Shown here one piece after another: positions 11,823 through 25,475 of a stretch of DNA of 39,633 nucleotides. A model generated the notes under the pieces. It was not told the origin of the DNA and searched no databases. It saw only the letters and a program-made list of their open reading frames with translations. Position 1 is the stretch's first letter. Each line of letters begins with the position of its first letter. Source of the stretch: Blattamonas nauphoetae (lineage: Eukaryota > Preaxostyla > Oxymonadida). The DNA lies in NCBI GenBank assembly GCA_033064195.1, contig JARBJD010000507.1, positions 1 through 39,633 of the forward strand. The letters run 5' to 3'. Both the position numbers and the translations under genes were made by a program.

Positions 11823-12716
11823 AACGTCGCTATGAACGCTTGGCTGCCACAAGCCAGTTCTCATATTTACCAACAATAGTCAACTATTATCAATTATACA
11901 AGTCGTACAGATTTAATAATTATTTTATAATTGGGATAGGTCGTACCATACACCAAAACACATACATACATGGTCATTTTGGTGCACACCTTACTGACCG
12001 TCAAAATCATTTCTTTATAAAATGATTTATTGATTATATACATCTCTGTATATATTTCAATAACCAGGTGTGTTGCCACTTACTTCCATAAGTGACTAGC
12101 TAAATATTACATATATTTAACTGGGACTATCTAACTACATCGCAACATATTTCTATATATTCATCCCTGTGGTAACTTTTCTGACACCTCTGGCTTAACA
12201 CTTGTAAAACTCAAAGGATCGTTAGGCCACGCTTTCACGGTTTGTCTTCATACTGAAAAGCAAAATCAAATGAGCTTTTACCCTTCTGTTCTACGTGAGA
12301 TTTCTGTTCTCACTGAGCTCATCTTAGGACACCTGCGTTGTTGTTTAACAGATGTGCCGCCCCAGCCGAACTCCCCATCAGAAAATGTCTTTGAATGAGA
12401 TCACGTAGGTACACATAGCCCGAAGACTACTATCCCCCAGAGTCGCCATACAATGTAGAACCTAGTCAAGTCGCCCCAACTAGACCCCATCATCATAAAT
12501 TAAACCAACTCCTTTAACGTTTAGTTCCAGAATCATAATATGGCCTGAAATGCAATCTGCGTATAATCCGAGGACTACAAACATATCACACCAGTACACC
12601 ATATAATGCTCCTCAACAATCAAATAAGTAAAATGATAATAAAAGTAGTGGTATTACACTGTCGAGGTTGCCCTCTCCCACCTATCCTATACCCTCTAAA
12701 TCATTTCACAGATTCT

Positions 12717-12754
<38 letters not shown>

Positions 12755-12853
12755 GATTCTTCCAAGCCCGTTCCCTTGGCTGTGGGTTCGCTAGATGGTA
12801 GATAGGGACAGTGGGAATCTCGTTAATCCATTCATGCGCGTCCCTAATTAGAG

Positions 12854-12897
<44 letters not shown>

Positions 12898-14079
12898 TGT
12901 TTACCCGCGCTTGATTGAATTTCTTCACTTTGACATTCAGAGCACTGAGCAGAAATCACAATGTGTCAACACCGTTTTCCAGCCTTCACATTGCTTTGTT
13001 TTAATTAAACAGTCGGATTCCCCTTGTCCGTTCCAGTTCTAAGTTAATCGTTTATACTCCATTAATCTCGTCTGCAGATCGAGATCTACAATCCGAAACT
13101 AACTCGCTTCGATTAAAAAGCGATTCGAGAAAATGCACCCAATTTTGCATCCAATCAAAAAGTCTCCTCTTCAATATAGACACACAATCAAGCACACTTA
13201 CGACACGCGCTGCCACCCTTAAACAGACTATATCAACTCATCAGCAGACCTGTTGCCAAGCCCGCCAACAAATCAACACAATCCATCTAAATAAGTAACC
13301 CGCTTTCATCGAACCCGACGGACCGATCCTTAGAGCCAATCCTTTTCCCAAAGTTACGGATCTATTTTGCCGAATTCCCTTACCTACTTTCTTCTATCGA
13401 CTAGAGGCTCCTCACCTTGAAGACCTGTTGCGGTTATCAGTACGACCTCGTGTGAAAATCATTCAGTCCCCTGTAGTTTCAAGGATCATAAAACACAATC
13501 GGACCATTTTACTTGCTATCAACAATAAATGTCTTCCTCATATAAATAGAGGGGCTCTTCCAACTGATTGGCCACTTCTCCGGTTAACCCGCTTCCATGC
13601 CCAATGCTCATGCAAATAATATTAACAACGAGCTTTATCAGTCGTTAAGAAGAAAAGAAAACTCTTCCCGATGTGTTTTCTGATGAGTACAGGCTTCTTT
13701 ATGTTGCCATTTTAATTATCCACACGTAAAAGGTGAAGGAATATTAACCTTCTTCCCTTTCTGAATATGAATCCTGCTTTTACAAAATCCATTTTATATC
13801 ACGGTATTTAACCGATTCATTAGGGTCGACTAACCCATATCTCAATTAGATTCATATGGAACCTTTCTTCTCTTCAGTCTTCAAAATTATCCCCCATTGA
13901 GAGGTTTCTCATTTGAATATTTGCTACTACCACCAAGATCAGCACTACAGGCTTTTCCACCATGATTCACATCATAGCTTCTAAAAAACCCGCACGCCCT
14001 CCTACACAAAATCATCATCATGATTTTGGTCGTGTATAGGTATTGTGCTGAAGCGCCATCCATTTTCAGGGCCAATTCA

Positions 14080-14113
<34 letters not shown>

Positions 14114-14583
14114 ATACCGACTTCCATGGCCACCGTCCTGCTGTCTATATGAATTGACACCTTTTATGGTATCTTCATGAGCACAAATTCCGGCACCTTA
14201 ACACAACTTTCGGTTCATCCCGCATCGCCAGTTCTGCTTACCAAAAATGGCCCACTTGGAGCTATTGATTCAATTCTTTATTGGATCATCTTTTTATCAC
14301 GCTGTTTACTTAAACAACACTTTAAAGGTAGACAATCCATATATCTAATTTAAACCTTCAACAACAATCAACTCATTTCCAGAATAAATCCCTAATAATC
14401 ATACAAACAATTACCCCAAAAGGCATCCATTCATACAATCATCAGTAAAATCAATCCCTTCCCTGAATCAATCATCATTTACAAACGTCTTTTTGCCCAT
14501 TTAGAGTTTGAGAATAGGTTGAGGGAATTCCTCCCCCAAGACCTCTAATCATTCGCTTTACCGGACAAAACTCATTATAACAA

Positions 14584-14629
<46 letters not shown>

Positions 14630-15909
14630 CGGTTCGATTAGTCTTTCGCCCCTTAACTCAAGTCTAAGGAAAGAGTTGCACGTCATTACCCCGACGAGCT
14701 TCCACCAGAGTTTCCTCTGGCTTCACCCACACTCAAGCAAAGTTCACCGTCTTTCGGGTCCTATCAGATATGCTATAACTCGAACCAATCCCTTCCAACC
14801 CGAGAGTTGGAAATTAATCTTTAGAATCAGTCGGTCGATATTGCCATCATAATCTAGACAGATCATAATTTCATATCTCAACAATCCAAAACGATTGTCT
14901 TCACTTTCATTACGCATTATTAGGTTTAAATTACCCAAATACTCGCATGTCTGATAGACTCCTTGGTCCGTGTTTCAAGACGGGGCAATACAATCCATAT
15001 CCAACTAAAGTCAATCTTAAAATCTATCTTCGAACAGAGCCGTCTAATTGCATTCAACAATATACGATCAATTATTACTTACCAATTGACTAGCCGAAAC
15101 TAATCAAAGTAAATCATATATCAACCACATATCATCAAAATTTCCTTGCAAAGATACTCTCGTTAAGATAAACTTAAACCCCAATCAATAAGGTTCATTT
15201 GTGTTCTCCTCCTATGTAGAATATTCAAATCCGTCTAATTCGAGGCTATAAACAAATCATCCACCCATCGAAATGAATGAACAATTCTACCTTCCTGAAT
15301 TTGAAATCTTGATTATCAGAAAACACGATTGACCGATTTCTATTATATATCTAATTATCAGAAAAACTCTTGAAAATATGTTTAACCTTTTACAGTTATA
15401 ATTACACATCTTCAAAAATCTTTCCAACAATCGATATATAACAAATCTTCTCTATAGAGTTGTATCGCTTCCCTTTTGGAAGTTTCAAGCCCTATTTCAA
15501 CTTTTTCCAAAATACTTTTCATCTTTCCCTTACGGTACTTGTTCGCTATCGGTCTCTTGCATATATTTAGCCTTGGATGAAGCTTACCACCCAATTAGGG
15601 TTGCAATCTCAAACAACCCGACTCGACGATTGCAGAGCTTAGCGCATTGTGAAACAAGGCCAAAAACGGGATTTTCACCCTCTATGATAACCCGTTCGAA
15701 AGGGTATTTTAGCCTCTATCTTCTTCACAACACAACCCCACATCTATAAAGCACATCTCTATGCATGCAAAACAGCCCGCATAGATTTTAGCTTTGGGCT
15801 TTTCCTACTTCCCTCGCCGGTACTATAGGAATCCTAGTTAGTTTCTTTTCCTCCGCTTATTTAGATGCTTCAGTTCAGCGGGTAATCTTTCTTAATTTCA
15901 GATTGTTTT
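11134..15909 (-). rRNA. LSU (28S-type) rRNA gene, unit 2
   Basis: Complete LSU gene of about 4.78 kb on the minus strand, and the best reference copy in the window. The universally conserved stretches are canonical here, including the sarcin-ricin AGTACGAGAGGAACC and GGTAGCCAAATGCCTCGTC of domain IV. Extra length relative to yeast comes from AT-rich expansions (for example about 15000-15450 in the D2 region, and expansions near 14300-14550) and the intron at 11860-12162. Ends are estimated from conserved terminal landmarks. Peptide-like frames inside it, for example 63 codons at 13428, recur identically in the other units and are shadows. Confidence 0.96.
11860..12162 (-). other. Group I intron-like insert in LSU unit 2 (L2449 site)
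   Basis: A 303-base insert lies between exon ends CAGGGAT and AACTGGC, the peptidyl-transferase loop corresponding to E. coli U2449/A2450. The exon-terminal U, the insert-terminal G and a possible internal guide GTCCC (minus strand, 12127-12123) pairing with GGGAU fit a group I intron. An 8-bp stem CACCAAAA/TTTTGGTG (11977-11984 with 11951-11958) could be P8. Flanking GGTC/GACC could be part of P7. Core motifs were not verified by folding. It has no open reading frame of useful size. Confidence 0.8.
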
Positions 15910-16122
15910 ATATATATAAAGTGAGTTGTTAAAACAGAAGTATACAAGACAATTAAATATTTATATTTAAATATCAAATTGTTTATATATCATATTTCAA
16001 CAAACAATATCTCTTAATGATTCATATATCGATATTATTAAAGATGACATATACTCAATATGTTCATCTCATTTCCTTTCTATCCCAAGTAAGGATAAAA
16101 AGATATTTTAATATTTACCAAT
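15910..16122 (-). other. ITS2, unit 2
   Basis: AT-rich spacer between 5.8S and LSU, nearly identical to unit 1. One A-run is a base longer than in unit 1. Confidence 0.85.
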
Positions 16123-16277
16123 TCTGAAATAAGAATGGTCTCTTAACTAAAAGTTAAGACACCGCAGGATGCGTTCAAAACTTTGATGATTCACAGATTC
16201 TTGCGATTCACATTAACTATCGCGCTTTGCTGCGTTCTTCATCGATGCAAGAGCCAAGATATCCACTACCAAAAGTT
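16123..16277 (-). rRNA. 5.8S rRNA gene, unit 2
   Basis: Same sequence as the 5.8S gene of unit 1, with the conserved GATGAAGAACGCAGC core and the AACTTTTGG start. The 3' end is set from the usual length. Confidence 0.95.
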
Positions 16278-16397
16278 TATAATTTATCTATATCATTGGC
16301 TACACATATAATGTTTATATAGAGGCACCCTAAAATCTACATCACTACATGTAGACTTTATTTTATTATCATATATTGTTTAATATATTTAAATTTT

Positions 16398-16399
<2 letters not shown>
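16278..16399 (-). other. ITS1, unit 2
   Basis: Spacer between SSU and 5.8S. It matches unit 1 and has no gene. Confidence 0.85.
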
Positions 16400-16460
<61 letters not shown>

Positions 16461-16539
16461 AATAAGATTCACTGTTCTTCTAACATAACCGCTGTCACTT
16501 GCGCAACTGCAATCACATCATCCGAACATTTCATCTGAT

Positions 16540-16589
<50 letters not shown>

Positions 16590-17219
16590 ATCAGCGCAAG
16601 CTGATGACTTGCACTTACTAGGTATTCCTCGTTCATGATCCAAAATTACAAAGATCAATCCCCAGCACGATTGACATTCAAAAGATTAGCCAACCCTTTC
16701 GGGCAAGCACAAACTCGTTGAATCAATCAGTGTAGCGCGCGTGCGGCCCAGGACATCTAAGGGCATCACAGACCTGTTATTGCCTCAAGCTTCCCCTACA
16801 TGCAACTGTAGTAGTCCCTCTAAGAAGTTACATCACTTACTAAAAAGCGACCAACTTATTTAGCAGGTTGAGGTCTCGTTCGTTATCGGAATTAACCAGA
16901 CAAATCACTCCACCAACTAAGAACGACCATGCACCACCACCCACGGAATCAAGAAAGAGCTTCAAAATCTGTCAATCCTTCCCGTGTCTGGACCTGGTAA
17001 GTTTCCCCGTGTTGAGTCAAATTAAGCCGCAGGCTCCACACCTGGTGGTGCCCTTCCGTCAATTTCTTTAAGTTTCAGACTTGCGACCATACTCCCCCCA
17101 GAACCCAGAGACTTTGATTTCTCTAAAGGTCCTGACGAGGCCATAAAGCTCCCTCCAATCCCTAGTTGGCATCGTTTATAGTTAAGACTAGGGCGGTTTC
17201 TGATCGCCTTCGATCCCCT

Positions 17220-17266
<47 letters not shown>

Positions 17267-18248
17267 CTTAGTTCGTCTTGCATAAATCCAAGAATTTCAC
17301 CTCTGACAATGCAATACATATGCCCCCAACTGTCCCTATTAATCATTACACCTGCTCCATAAACCAACAAAATGGACTTTATCATCTTCCGAAGAAAACA
17401 ATAAACAAGTGTCCTATTTTATTATTCCATGCTAATCTGTTCAGTTGCATAACGCCTGCTTTGAACACTCCAATTTCTTCAAAGTAAAACCTCCGAATCC
17501 ATAGCCTCACTCAATAAAGCGCAAGACCTGTCTTCGAAAATATCGGAAAAAACACTTCCTGCAAGATGAAACACAATGTATCCCATCACACAGAAATCGA
17601 CGTTTCCTCCAAAATCCAACTACGAGCTTTTTAACTGCAGCAATTTTAGTATACACTATTAGAGCTGGAATTACCGCGGCTGCTGGCACCAGACTTGCCC
17701 TCTAATCGCTGCTCTTGCGGATACTTACACCACAACCATTCAAATTGCTGAGATAACCCAGTATTTGTATTTTTTGTCACTGCTTCCGAATTATGATTTC
17801 GATTGAGCAATTTGCGCACCTGCTGCCTTCCTTGGAAGTGGTAGCCGTTTCTCAGGCTCCCTCTCCGGAATCGAACCCTGATTCTCCGTTACCCGTCACC
17901 ACCACGGTAGGCCTCTATCCTACCGTCAAGTTGATAGGGCAGAAATTTCAATGACACATCGGATTTTCCGATTCGACCTTTATCATTACTCACCAAAAAG
18001 CCAAGTATCTCTACTTGACATTGGTTTTCGATCTAATAAATACAACCCTTCCTTTGCAAGTCGGGTTCTTCTGCATGTATTAGCTCTAGAATTACTACGG
18101 CTATCCATGTAGCAAATCAACTATCAAACAAATTATAACTGATTTAATGAGCCATTCGCAGTTTCACAAGTACAAGTTGTTTATACTGGCACATGCATGG
18201 CTTAATCTTAGAGACAAGCATATGACTACTGGCAGAATCAACCAGATT
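16400..18248 (-). rRNA. SSU (18S-type) rRNA gene, unit 2
   Basis: Complete 1849-base SSU gene on the minus strand. It appears identical in length and landmarks to unit 1: start AATCTGGTTGATTCTGCCAG, the 530 loop, the CACACCGCCCGTCGC decoding region and the terminal GGATCATTA. It is uninterrupted and serves as the reference for the truncated unit 3 SSU and the inverted fragment at 38313-38638. Confidence 0.97.
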
Positions 18249-18823
18249 CATCAATTTTATACATATTTTAACTAATTTCTTCATAAAATGCATAGAATTC
18301 TATATACTCAGCTTAATACAAAGCTGGGTCCATTAGGAATGGAGCAAGCTCAACCTTCCACCAGACACTGATATAGTCTATATCCTACACATACATATGC
18401 TTCAATTAATTAAAGATACATATAACAAGGCAACTACATATACATTTGATATAGTAGAAACAATATTAACCAAATATTCCTTAATCAAAGACCAAGGACT
18501 ATTGATTTTTATTTTCCCTAATCAATACAAGGCAACATCCAACTATGTGAACGTGATTTGTCAAATTAGTAACAACAACAATATCCGTGAATATCATTAT
18601 CATTACCATCCAGTGTGAAGTAATACACTGTTAAGATCATCAATTCTTCAATCAACATTCCTAACAGGATTTCTTCACAATGAACTTTCTCAACAAATAC
18701 TGAAGATTACCATACTGACCCTATTTAAAGGGTTAATGGCTTATCACAGTATCTCATCACAGTTCAGGCACTACAATATCCGAAGATATTGAATGCTAAT
18801 GAGGAAAAGCTACTTTACTAGGC
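18249..18823. other. 5' external transcribed spacer region, unit 2
   Basis: AT-rich leader upstream of SSU, nearly identical to 7453-8028. A 73-codon frame at 18397 appears only because of a one-base difference from unit 1, so it is not supported as a gene. Confidence 0.6.
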
Positions 18824-18946
18824 ACTAAAGGCGTTCGCGTGGACGAGCATAGCAACATGCCCACATCTACTAGTCCTTTTCTGCACCTAGGTACCAAAGT
18901 CGTTCGCGTGGACGAGCATAGCAACATGCCCACATCTACTAGTCTT
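18824..18946. repeat. 68-base duplicated spacer block
   Basis: Same two-copy direct repeat as at 8029-8151, with units starting near 18824 and 18892. Its conservation in both spacers suggests it is maintained with the array. Confidence 0.8.
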
Positions 18947-20960
18947 TTACGTACCTTGCCACATCCCATTAACAACGTGCTAGCCTGGACAACAGAGGAC
19001 TAGACTTTTTTCAAAATCGAGTCTTTACACTGTCCAAGAGTTTTTTCCAACTCCCTCCTATAGTATATACCCGAGGTCTCGTGAACTCACCCTATCTAGG
19101 CGAATGCACTTTCGTATTAACCAAGAAATGCTCTTGTCATATACTTCACTTTTTTTCACTTTTTGACAAAAAAACTTTTTCGAAGATCGACCCCCCGCCG
19201 CGCGCGCACCATCCCAACTCACTCCAAATCCATCATTTCCGGTCAAATCGACCTCGATTCGTCGAAAAATGAAAAAAATATTTTCTGAAAATTTCTCAAT
19301 CCGGCGCTGTGGGCCGTACAAGGCGTTTTTTGGGTGATCCAAAAATCCGAAAAATCGTGTTTTTTCGCTCTCCCGCCACGAGTACCCACGAGACCACCCC
19401 CCCACCCCCACCATAATTCGACCCATCCCCCTCGCGTATCCTGCCAAAACCGTCCGTTCCAGCCTCCTCTGGGTCGTCGTGGGTGGGCGTGCCAAGTTGC
19501 GAAAATCGCCTTTTTTTCGCGTTTTTTCAAGTTCACCCCCCACGCGCCCACGCGCACATGTCTAGTTAACTTTCTCACCGTCATCACGACGTGTTCTGAG
19601 GATATTTTGAGAAAATAAAAGATTTTGCAAAAATCGGAAATATTGAATCCGGGGTGGCGTGTTCTTTAAGCCAAAAACCCGACTTTTTCGAAAATCCCCC
19701 ATTTTCACAGTGTGCATCCCCCACCCCGCGCCCATCACAACCCCCATGGAAATCACGCAAAACGAGGTGATTGCGATGGGATATGAGCACAATTGAGAAA
19801 AAAGTTTTGAAAATCTCGGGTATATATGGAGATACAGGGTGTGCAGTGTTTCAGAAGGCCAAAGTACCAAAGTTGGTGGGCCCAGTACTCCACAACGAGA
19901 GGGAGTTGGAGTCCCAAATTTAAACAGGGGTAGTTTGGTGATGTGGGGTACCTGTTTGTGTTTTTTGGAAAAAATCGAAAACACTTTGGAATAAGTCGAA
20001 AAATCGAGTTTGAGCAAAGGCAGTGTAGGCACAGTATGTGAAAAGTCCAAGTATGAGATGCAAAAAGTGGATTTCGGCGAAAATCAGATTTCAAAAAGTG
20101 TGAAAAATGGCAAATAGAGATGTTTTTAAGGGGTGCCAATATGGTTTGGGTGGTTTTGGGGTCTGCGTGGGTCGTGGGGCTCGTTCCAAAAATCGATCAT
20201 TTTTGAATTTCCAACTTGCGAGGGCCCGTGTGGACGGATTGCTTGTTCGATAAGGATTTCTTTCTCCAAAAGTTCAATGCCACCCAGGGCTACCGCCAGC
20301 AACAAACGGGGTGTTTGTGCGATGTCTGTGTGCGGAGATGTGGGGCGAATACGGCGAAAAAAGAGGCAAAAAAAGAGCGCTTTTTGAAAAATTGTGAAGG
20401 CTGCTGCGCGGGCTGGGTGAGGGCTACGGGAGGGGGGAAAAGGGGCATGGTAGAGTTTTGGAAGGGCTTTCGAACAAGTCTGGAGTGGGGTCTGGGGGTG
20501 GCTGGTTGTGGAGAAAAAGGGAAAATAAATTTTCAAAATGAGAGAAGTATATGACAAGACCAATTCTTGGTGGTTTGTACAGTGCATTTGCCTAGGTAGG
20601 GTGGGTTCACTTTTGATTTGGCCCAAACACCCAATTGCACAGTGCGGACGCAAAATGAACCTCGAAAAATTGTAGAGGCACTGGTCCAGGGCTAGGATGA
20701 AGGAAAAGGGCAATTTTATTTTTCTGAAATTCCGGGATGGCGAGGTGTGAATGCCACAAGGCGCCATTTTACCCCTTTTTTACCCCCTTTTCTCAATGTT
20801 CGCCCTGTGCTAGTTAAATCAAACTCGTGCAAAGCAACACACCAGCAGAAAACCACCCAAACTCTATTCCTCGATATTTTCTACACAGACAAAACCAAGT
20901 TTGAAGTTCTGACTCCCCCGCGTTGGGGAGCAGTGTGGTCATGAAGGGGCAAAGGAGGAT
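18947..20960. other. GC-rich non-transcribed spacer block, unit 2
   Basis: Counterpart of 8152-10138, with the same switch from C-rich to G-rich on the plus strand. Homopolymer lengths differ at many places from the first spacer (for example longer A and C runs here). These differences break or create reading frames, so the 161-, 162- and 213-codon minus-strand frames are judged non-coding. Confidence 0.65.
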
Positions 20961-21440
20961 TTTGTCCTTACTGTATAAATGTTAAGGAAATCTTAAGGAA
21001 TTTCCCTATACACTTACACTATACATCAGTGTTTGGCTCCCTTGTATAAATGTTAAGGAATTTCTTAATAAAGTAATTCCACTGTACACTCATACAGTAC
21101 TTTAGTGTTTGGCTCCACTGTATGAATGTTAAGGAAGAAAGACTTACTTAATGTCCCTGTACATTCATACAGTACTTTAGTATTACTGTCCCAGTGTATA
21201 AGTACATAGGCATTACCATGAAGTTAATGTCCCAGTGTACAAATACATAGGCATTTACTAATATATGCCCTTGTACAAATACATAGGAGTACATTAATTA
21301 CTTAGTGTCCCAGTGTATAAATACATTGGAGTGCACAAATATTAATGTCCCAGTGTATAAATACATTGACATTATATTAATTGCCCTTGTACATCCATAC
21401 AGTGTTTTACTCTTAATGTCCTTACACAAGAACATATCAA
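20961..21440. repeat. AT-rich tandem array A, second spacer
   Basis: Same degenerate array as 10139-10640, with motifs such as CCAGTGTATAAATACA. Small length differences are present. Confidence 0.75.
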
Positions 21441-21978
21441 GTAATGACTTAACATTTCATTAAGTCAACACTGCATACACATACAAGTATTTCTTTTGTT
21501 AATGTCCTATTGCACAATATGTTAACAAATGATAAATTGACTTTAACACTTTTACCTTATGCATTCCTTCGTTTATACTCAGGAACAACACAAGTAAGTA
21601 ATATGTTAATGTCCATTGTACCAAATATTAACAAATTGTTTAAGAGAACTATACATAGAGAATATCAATATGACTTTAGCACTATTGACTTAATACAATT
21701 TGTACTTAGTCAAAATACTTAATACATTTTGTACCTAGTACAATTGACTTAATACAATTTGTCCTGAGTCAAAATACTTAATACATTCTGTACTTAGTAC
21801 TATTGACTTAATACAATTTGTACTTAGTCAAAATACTTAATACATTTTGTACTTAGTACTATTGACTTAGTCAAATATACTTTGTCAAAAATACTTTGTC
21901 AAAATACTTAAACACTTGATATTTCTTTAATGTACAATTCATCCACTAAACAAAAGAAATATTTTGCATTTACTTATA
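21441..21978. repeat. AT-rich tandem array B, second spacer
   Basis: Counterpart of 10641-11133. The 30-40-base units (ACTTAATACAATTTGTACTT and related) run from about 21675 to 21910. Unit order and number differ from the other two spacers. Confidence 0.75.
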
Positions 21979-22548
21979 TCGATCATAGAAAGTGGGCTAA
22001 ATCTCAATGGATCGTAACGTAGAGCTACTCTGCCATTTACAATCCCCACTTCATTTTAAGTCGTCTACAAAGGATCTCCGTCGCATGGATTCTCAAGCAA
22101 TTATGTCTACCAACCACATCAAACATGCACAGATGCGCTGTCACACACATTCCATACTTGCCTGATGTTGACGGCTGGCCTTATCGCTGATCTACATTTC
22201 AACTACAATAAGTGCAAAACATGCAGCTCCAAGAAACACACACACATAAATGCCCCACGGTTGCCCGCACGAGCACTCTGCCTTGCATGCCGCGGATCCA
22301 CACATCAAACACACTATTATCCATATCAATAACAAATCCATACAAATCTGGTCATTTACCAGACACCATTCTCGCATTAATCTGGCAAGGATTCTGACTT
22401 AGAGGCGTTCAGTCATAATCCCACGCATGGTAGCTTCGTGGCACTGGCCTATCAACCAACCACAAATACCAATTATGCGATTCAAGGGTTCCTCTCGTAC
22501 TAACTTGAATTACCATCACGACAATAATTCATCAGTAGGGTAAAACTA

Positions 22549-22586
<38 letters not shown>

Positions 22587-22629
22587 TGTTAGTGGGTGAA
22601 CAATCCAACACTTGGCGAATTCTGCTTCG

Positions 22630-22666
<37 letters not shown>

Positions 22667-23562
22667 AACGTCGCTATGAACGCTTGGCTGCCACAAGCCA
22701 GTTCTCATATTTACCAACTTCAATAGTCAACTATTATCAATTATACAAGTCGTACAATTTAATAATTATTTTATAATTGGGATAGGTCGTACCATACACC
22801 AAAACACATACATACATGGTCATTTTGGTGCACACCTTACCGACCGTCAAAATCATTTCTTTATAAAATGATTTATTGATTATATACATCTCTGTATATA
22901 TTTCAATAACCAGGTGTGTTGCCACTTACTTCCATAAGTGACTAGCTAAATATTACATATATTTAACTGGGACTATCTAACTACATCGCAACATATTTCT
23001 ATATATTCATCCCTGTGGTAACTTTTCTGACACCTCTGGCTTAACACTTGTAAAACTCAAAGGATCGTTAGGCCACGCTTTCACGGTTTGTCTTCATACT
23101 GAAAAGCAAAATCAAATGAGCTTTTACCCTTCTGTTCTACGTGAGATTTCTGTTCTCACTGAGCTCATCTTAGGACACCTGCGTTGTTGTTTAACAGATG
23201 TGCCGCCCCAGCCGAACTCCCCATCAGAAAATGTCTTTGAATGAGATCACGTAGGTACACATAGCCCGAAGACTACTATCCCCCAGAGTCGCCATACAAT
23301 GTAGAACCTAGTCAAGTCGCCCCAACTAGACCCCATCATCATAAATTAAACCAACTCCTTTAACGTTTAGTTCCAGAATCATAATATGGCCTGAAATGCA
23401 ATCTGCGTATAATCCGAGGACTACAAACATATCACACCAGTACACCATATAATGCTCCTCAACAATCAAATAAGTAAAATGATAATAAAAGTAGTGGTAT
23501 TACACTGTCGAGGTTGCCCTCTCCCACCTATCCTATACCCTCTAAATCATTTCACAGATTCT

Positions 23563-23600
<38 letters not shown>

Positions 23601-23699
23601 GATTCTTCCAAGCCCGTTCCCTTGGCTGTGGGTTCGCTAGATGGTAGATAGGGACAGTGGGAATCTCGTTAATCCATTCATGCGCGTCCCTAATTAGAG

Positions 23700-23743
<44 letters not shown>

Positions 23744-24925
23744 TGTTTACCCGCGCTTGATTGAATTTCTTCACTTTGACATTCAGAGCACTGAGCAGAA
23801 ATCACAATGTGTCAACACCGTTTTCCAGCCTTCACATTGCTTTGTTTTAATTAAACAGTCGGATTCCCCTTGTCCGTTCCAGTTCTAAGTTAATCGTTTA
23901 TACTCCATTAATCTCGTCTGCAGATCGAGATCTACAATCCGAAACTAACTCGCTTCGATTAAAAAGCGATTCGAGAAAATGCACCCAATTTTGCATCCAA
24001 TCAAAAAGTCTCCTCTTCAATATAGACACACAATCAAGCACACTTACGACACGCGCTGCCACCCTTAAACAGACTATATCAACTCATCAGCAGACCTGTT
24101 GCCAAGCCCGCCAACAAATCAACACAATCCATCTAAATAAGTAACCCGCTTTCATCGAACCCGACGGACCGATCCTTAGAGCCAATCCTTTTCCCAAAGT
24201 TACGGATCTATTTTGCCGAATTCCCTTACCTACTTTCTTCTATCGACTAGAGGCTCCTCACCTTGAAGACCTGTTGCGGTTATCAGTACGACCTCGTGTG
24301 AAAATCATTCAGTCCCCTGTAGTTTCAAGGATCATAAAACACAATCGGACCATTTTACTTGCTATCAACAATAAATGTCTTCCTCATATAAATAGAGGGG
24401 CTCTTCCAACTGATTGGCCACTTCTCCGGTTAACCCGCTTCCATGCCCAATGCTCATGCAAATAATATTAACAACGAGCTTTATCAGTCGTTAAGAAGAA
24501 AAGAAAACTCTTCCCGATGTGTTTTCTGATGAGTACAGGCTTCTTTATGTTGCCATTTTAATTATCCACACGTAAAAGGTGAAGGAATATTAACCTTCTT
24601 CCCTTTCTGAATATGAATCCTGCTTTTACAAAATCCATTTTATATCACGGTATTTAACCGATTCATTAGGGTCGACTAACCCATATCTCAATTAGATTCA
24701 TATGGAACCTTTCTTCTCTTCAGTCTTCAAAATTATCCCCCATTGAGAGGTTTCTCATTTGAATATTTGCTACTACCACCAAGATCAGCACTACAGGCTT
24801 TTCCACCATGATTCACATCATAGCTTCTAAAAAACCCGCACGCCCTCCTACACAAAATCATCATCATGATTTTGGTCGTGTATAGGTATTGTGCTGAAGC
24901 GCCATCCATTTTCAGGGCCAATTCA

Positions 24926-24959
<34 letters not shown>

Positions 24960-25429
24960 ATACCGACTTCCATGGCCACCGTCCTGCTGTCTATATGAAT
25001 TGACACCTTTTATGGTATCTTCATGAGCACAAATTCCGGCACCTTAACACAACTTTCGGTTCATCCCGCATCGCCAGTTCTGCTTACCAAAAATGGCCCA
25101 CTTGGAGCTATTGATTCAATTCTTTATTGGATCATCTTTTTATCACGCTGTTTACTTAAACAACACTTTAAAGGTAGACAATCCATATATCTAATTTAAA
25201 CCTTCAACAACAATCAACTCATTTCCAGAATAAATCCCTAATAATCATACAAACAATTACCCCAAAAGGCATCCATTCATACAATCATCAGTAAAATCAA
25301 TCCCTTCCCTGAATCAATCATCATTTACAAACGTCTTTTTGCCCATTTAGAGTTTGAGAATAGGTTGAGGGAATTCCTCCCCCAAGACCTCTAATCATTC
25401 GCTTTACCGGACAAAACTCATTATAACAA

Positions 25430-25475
<46 letters not shown>

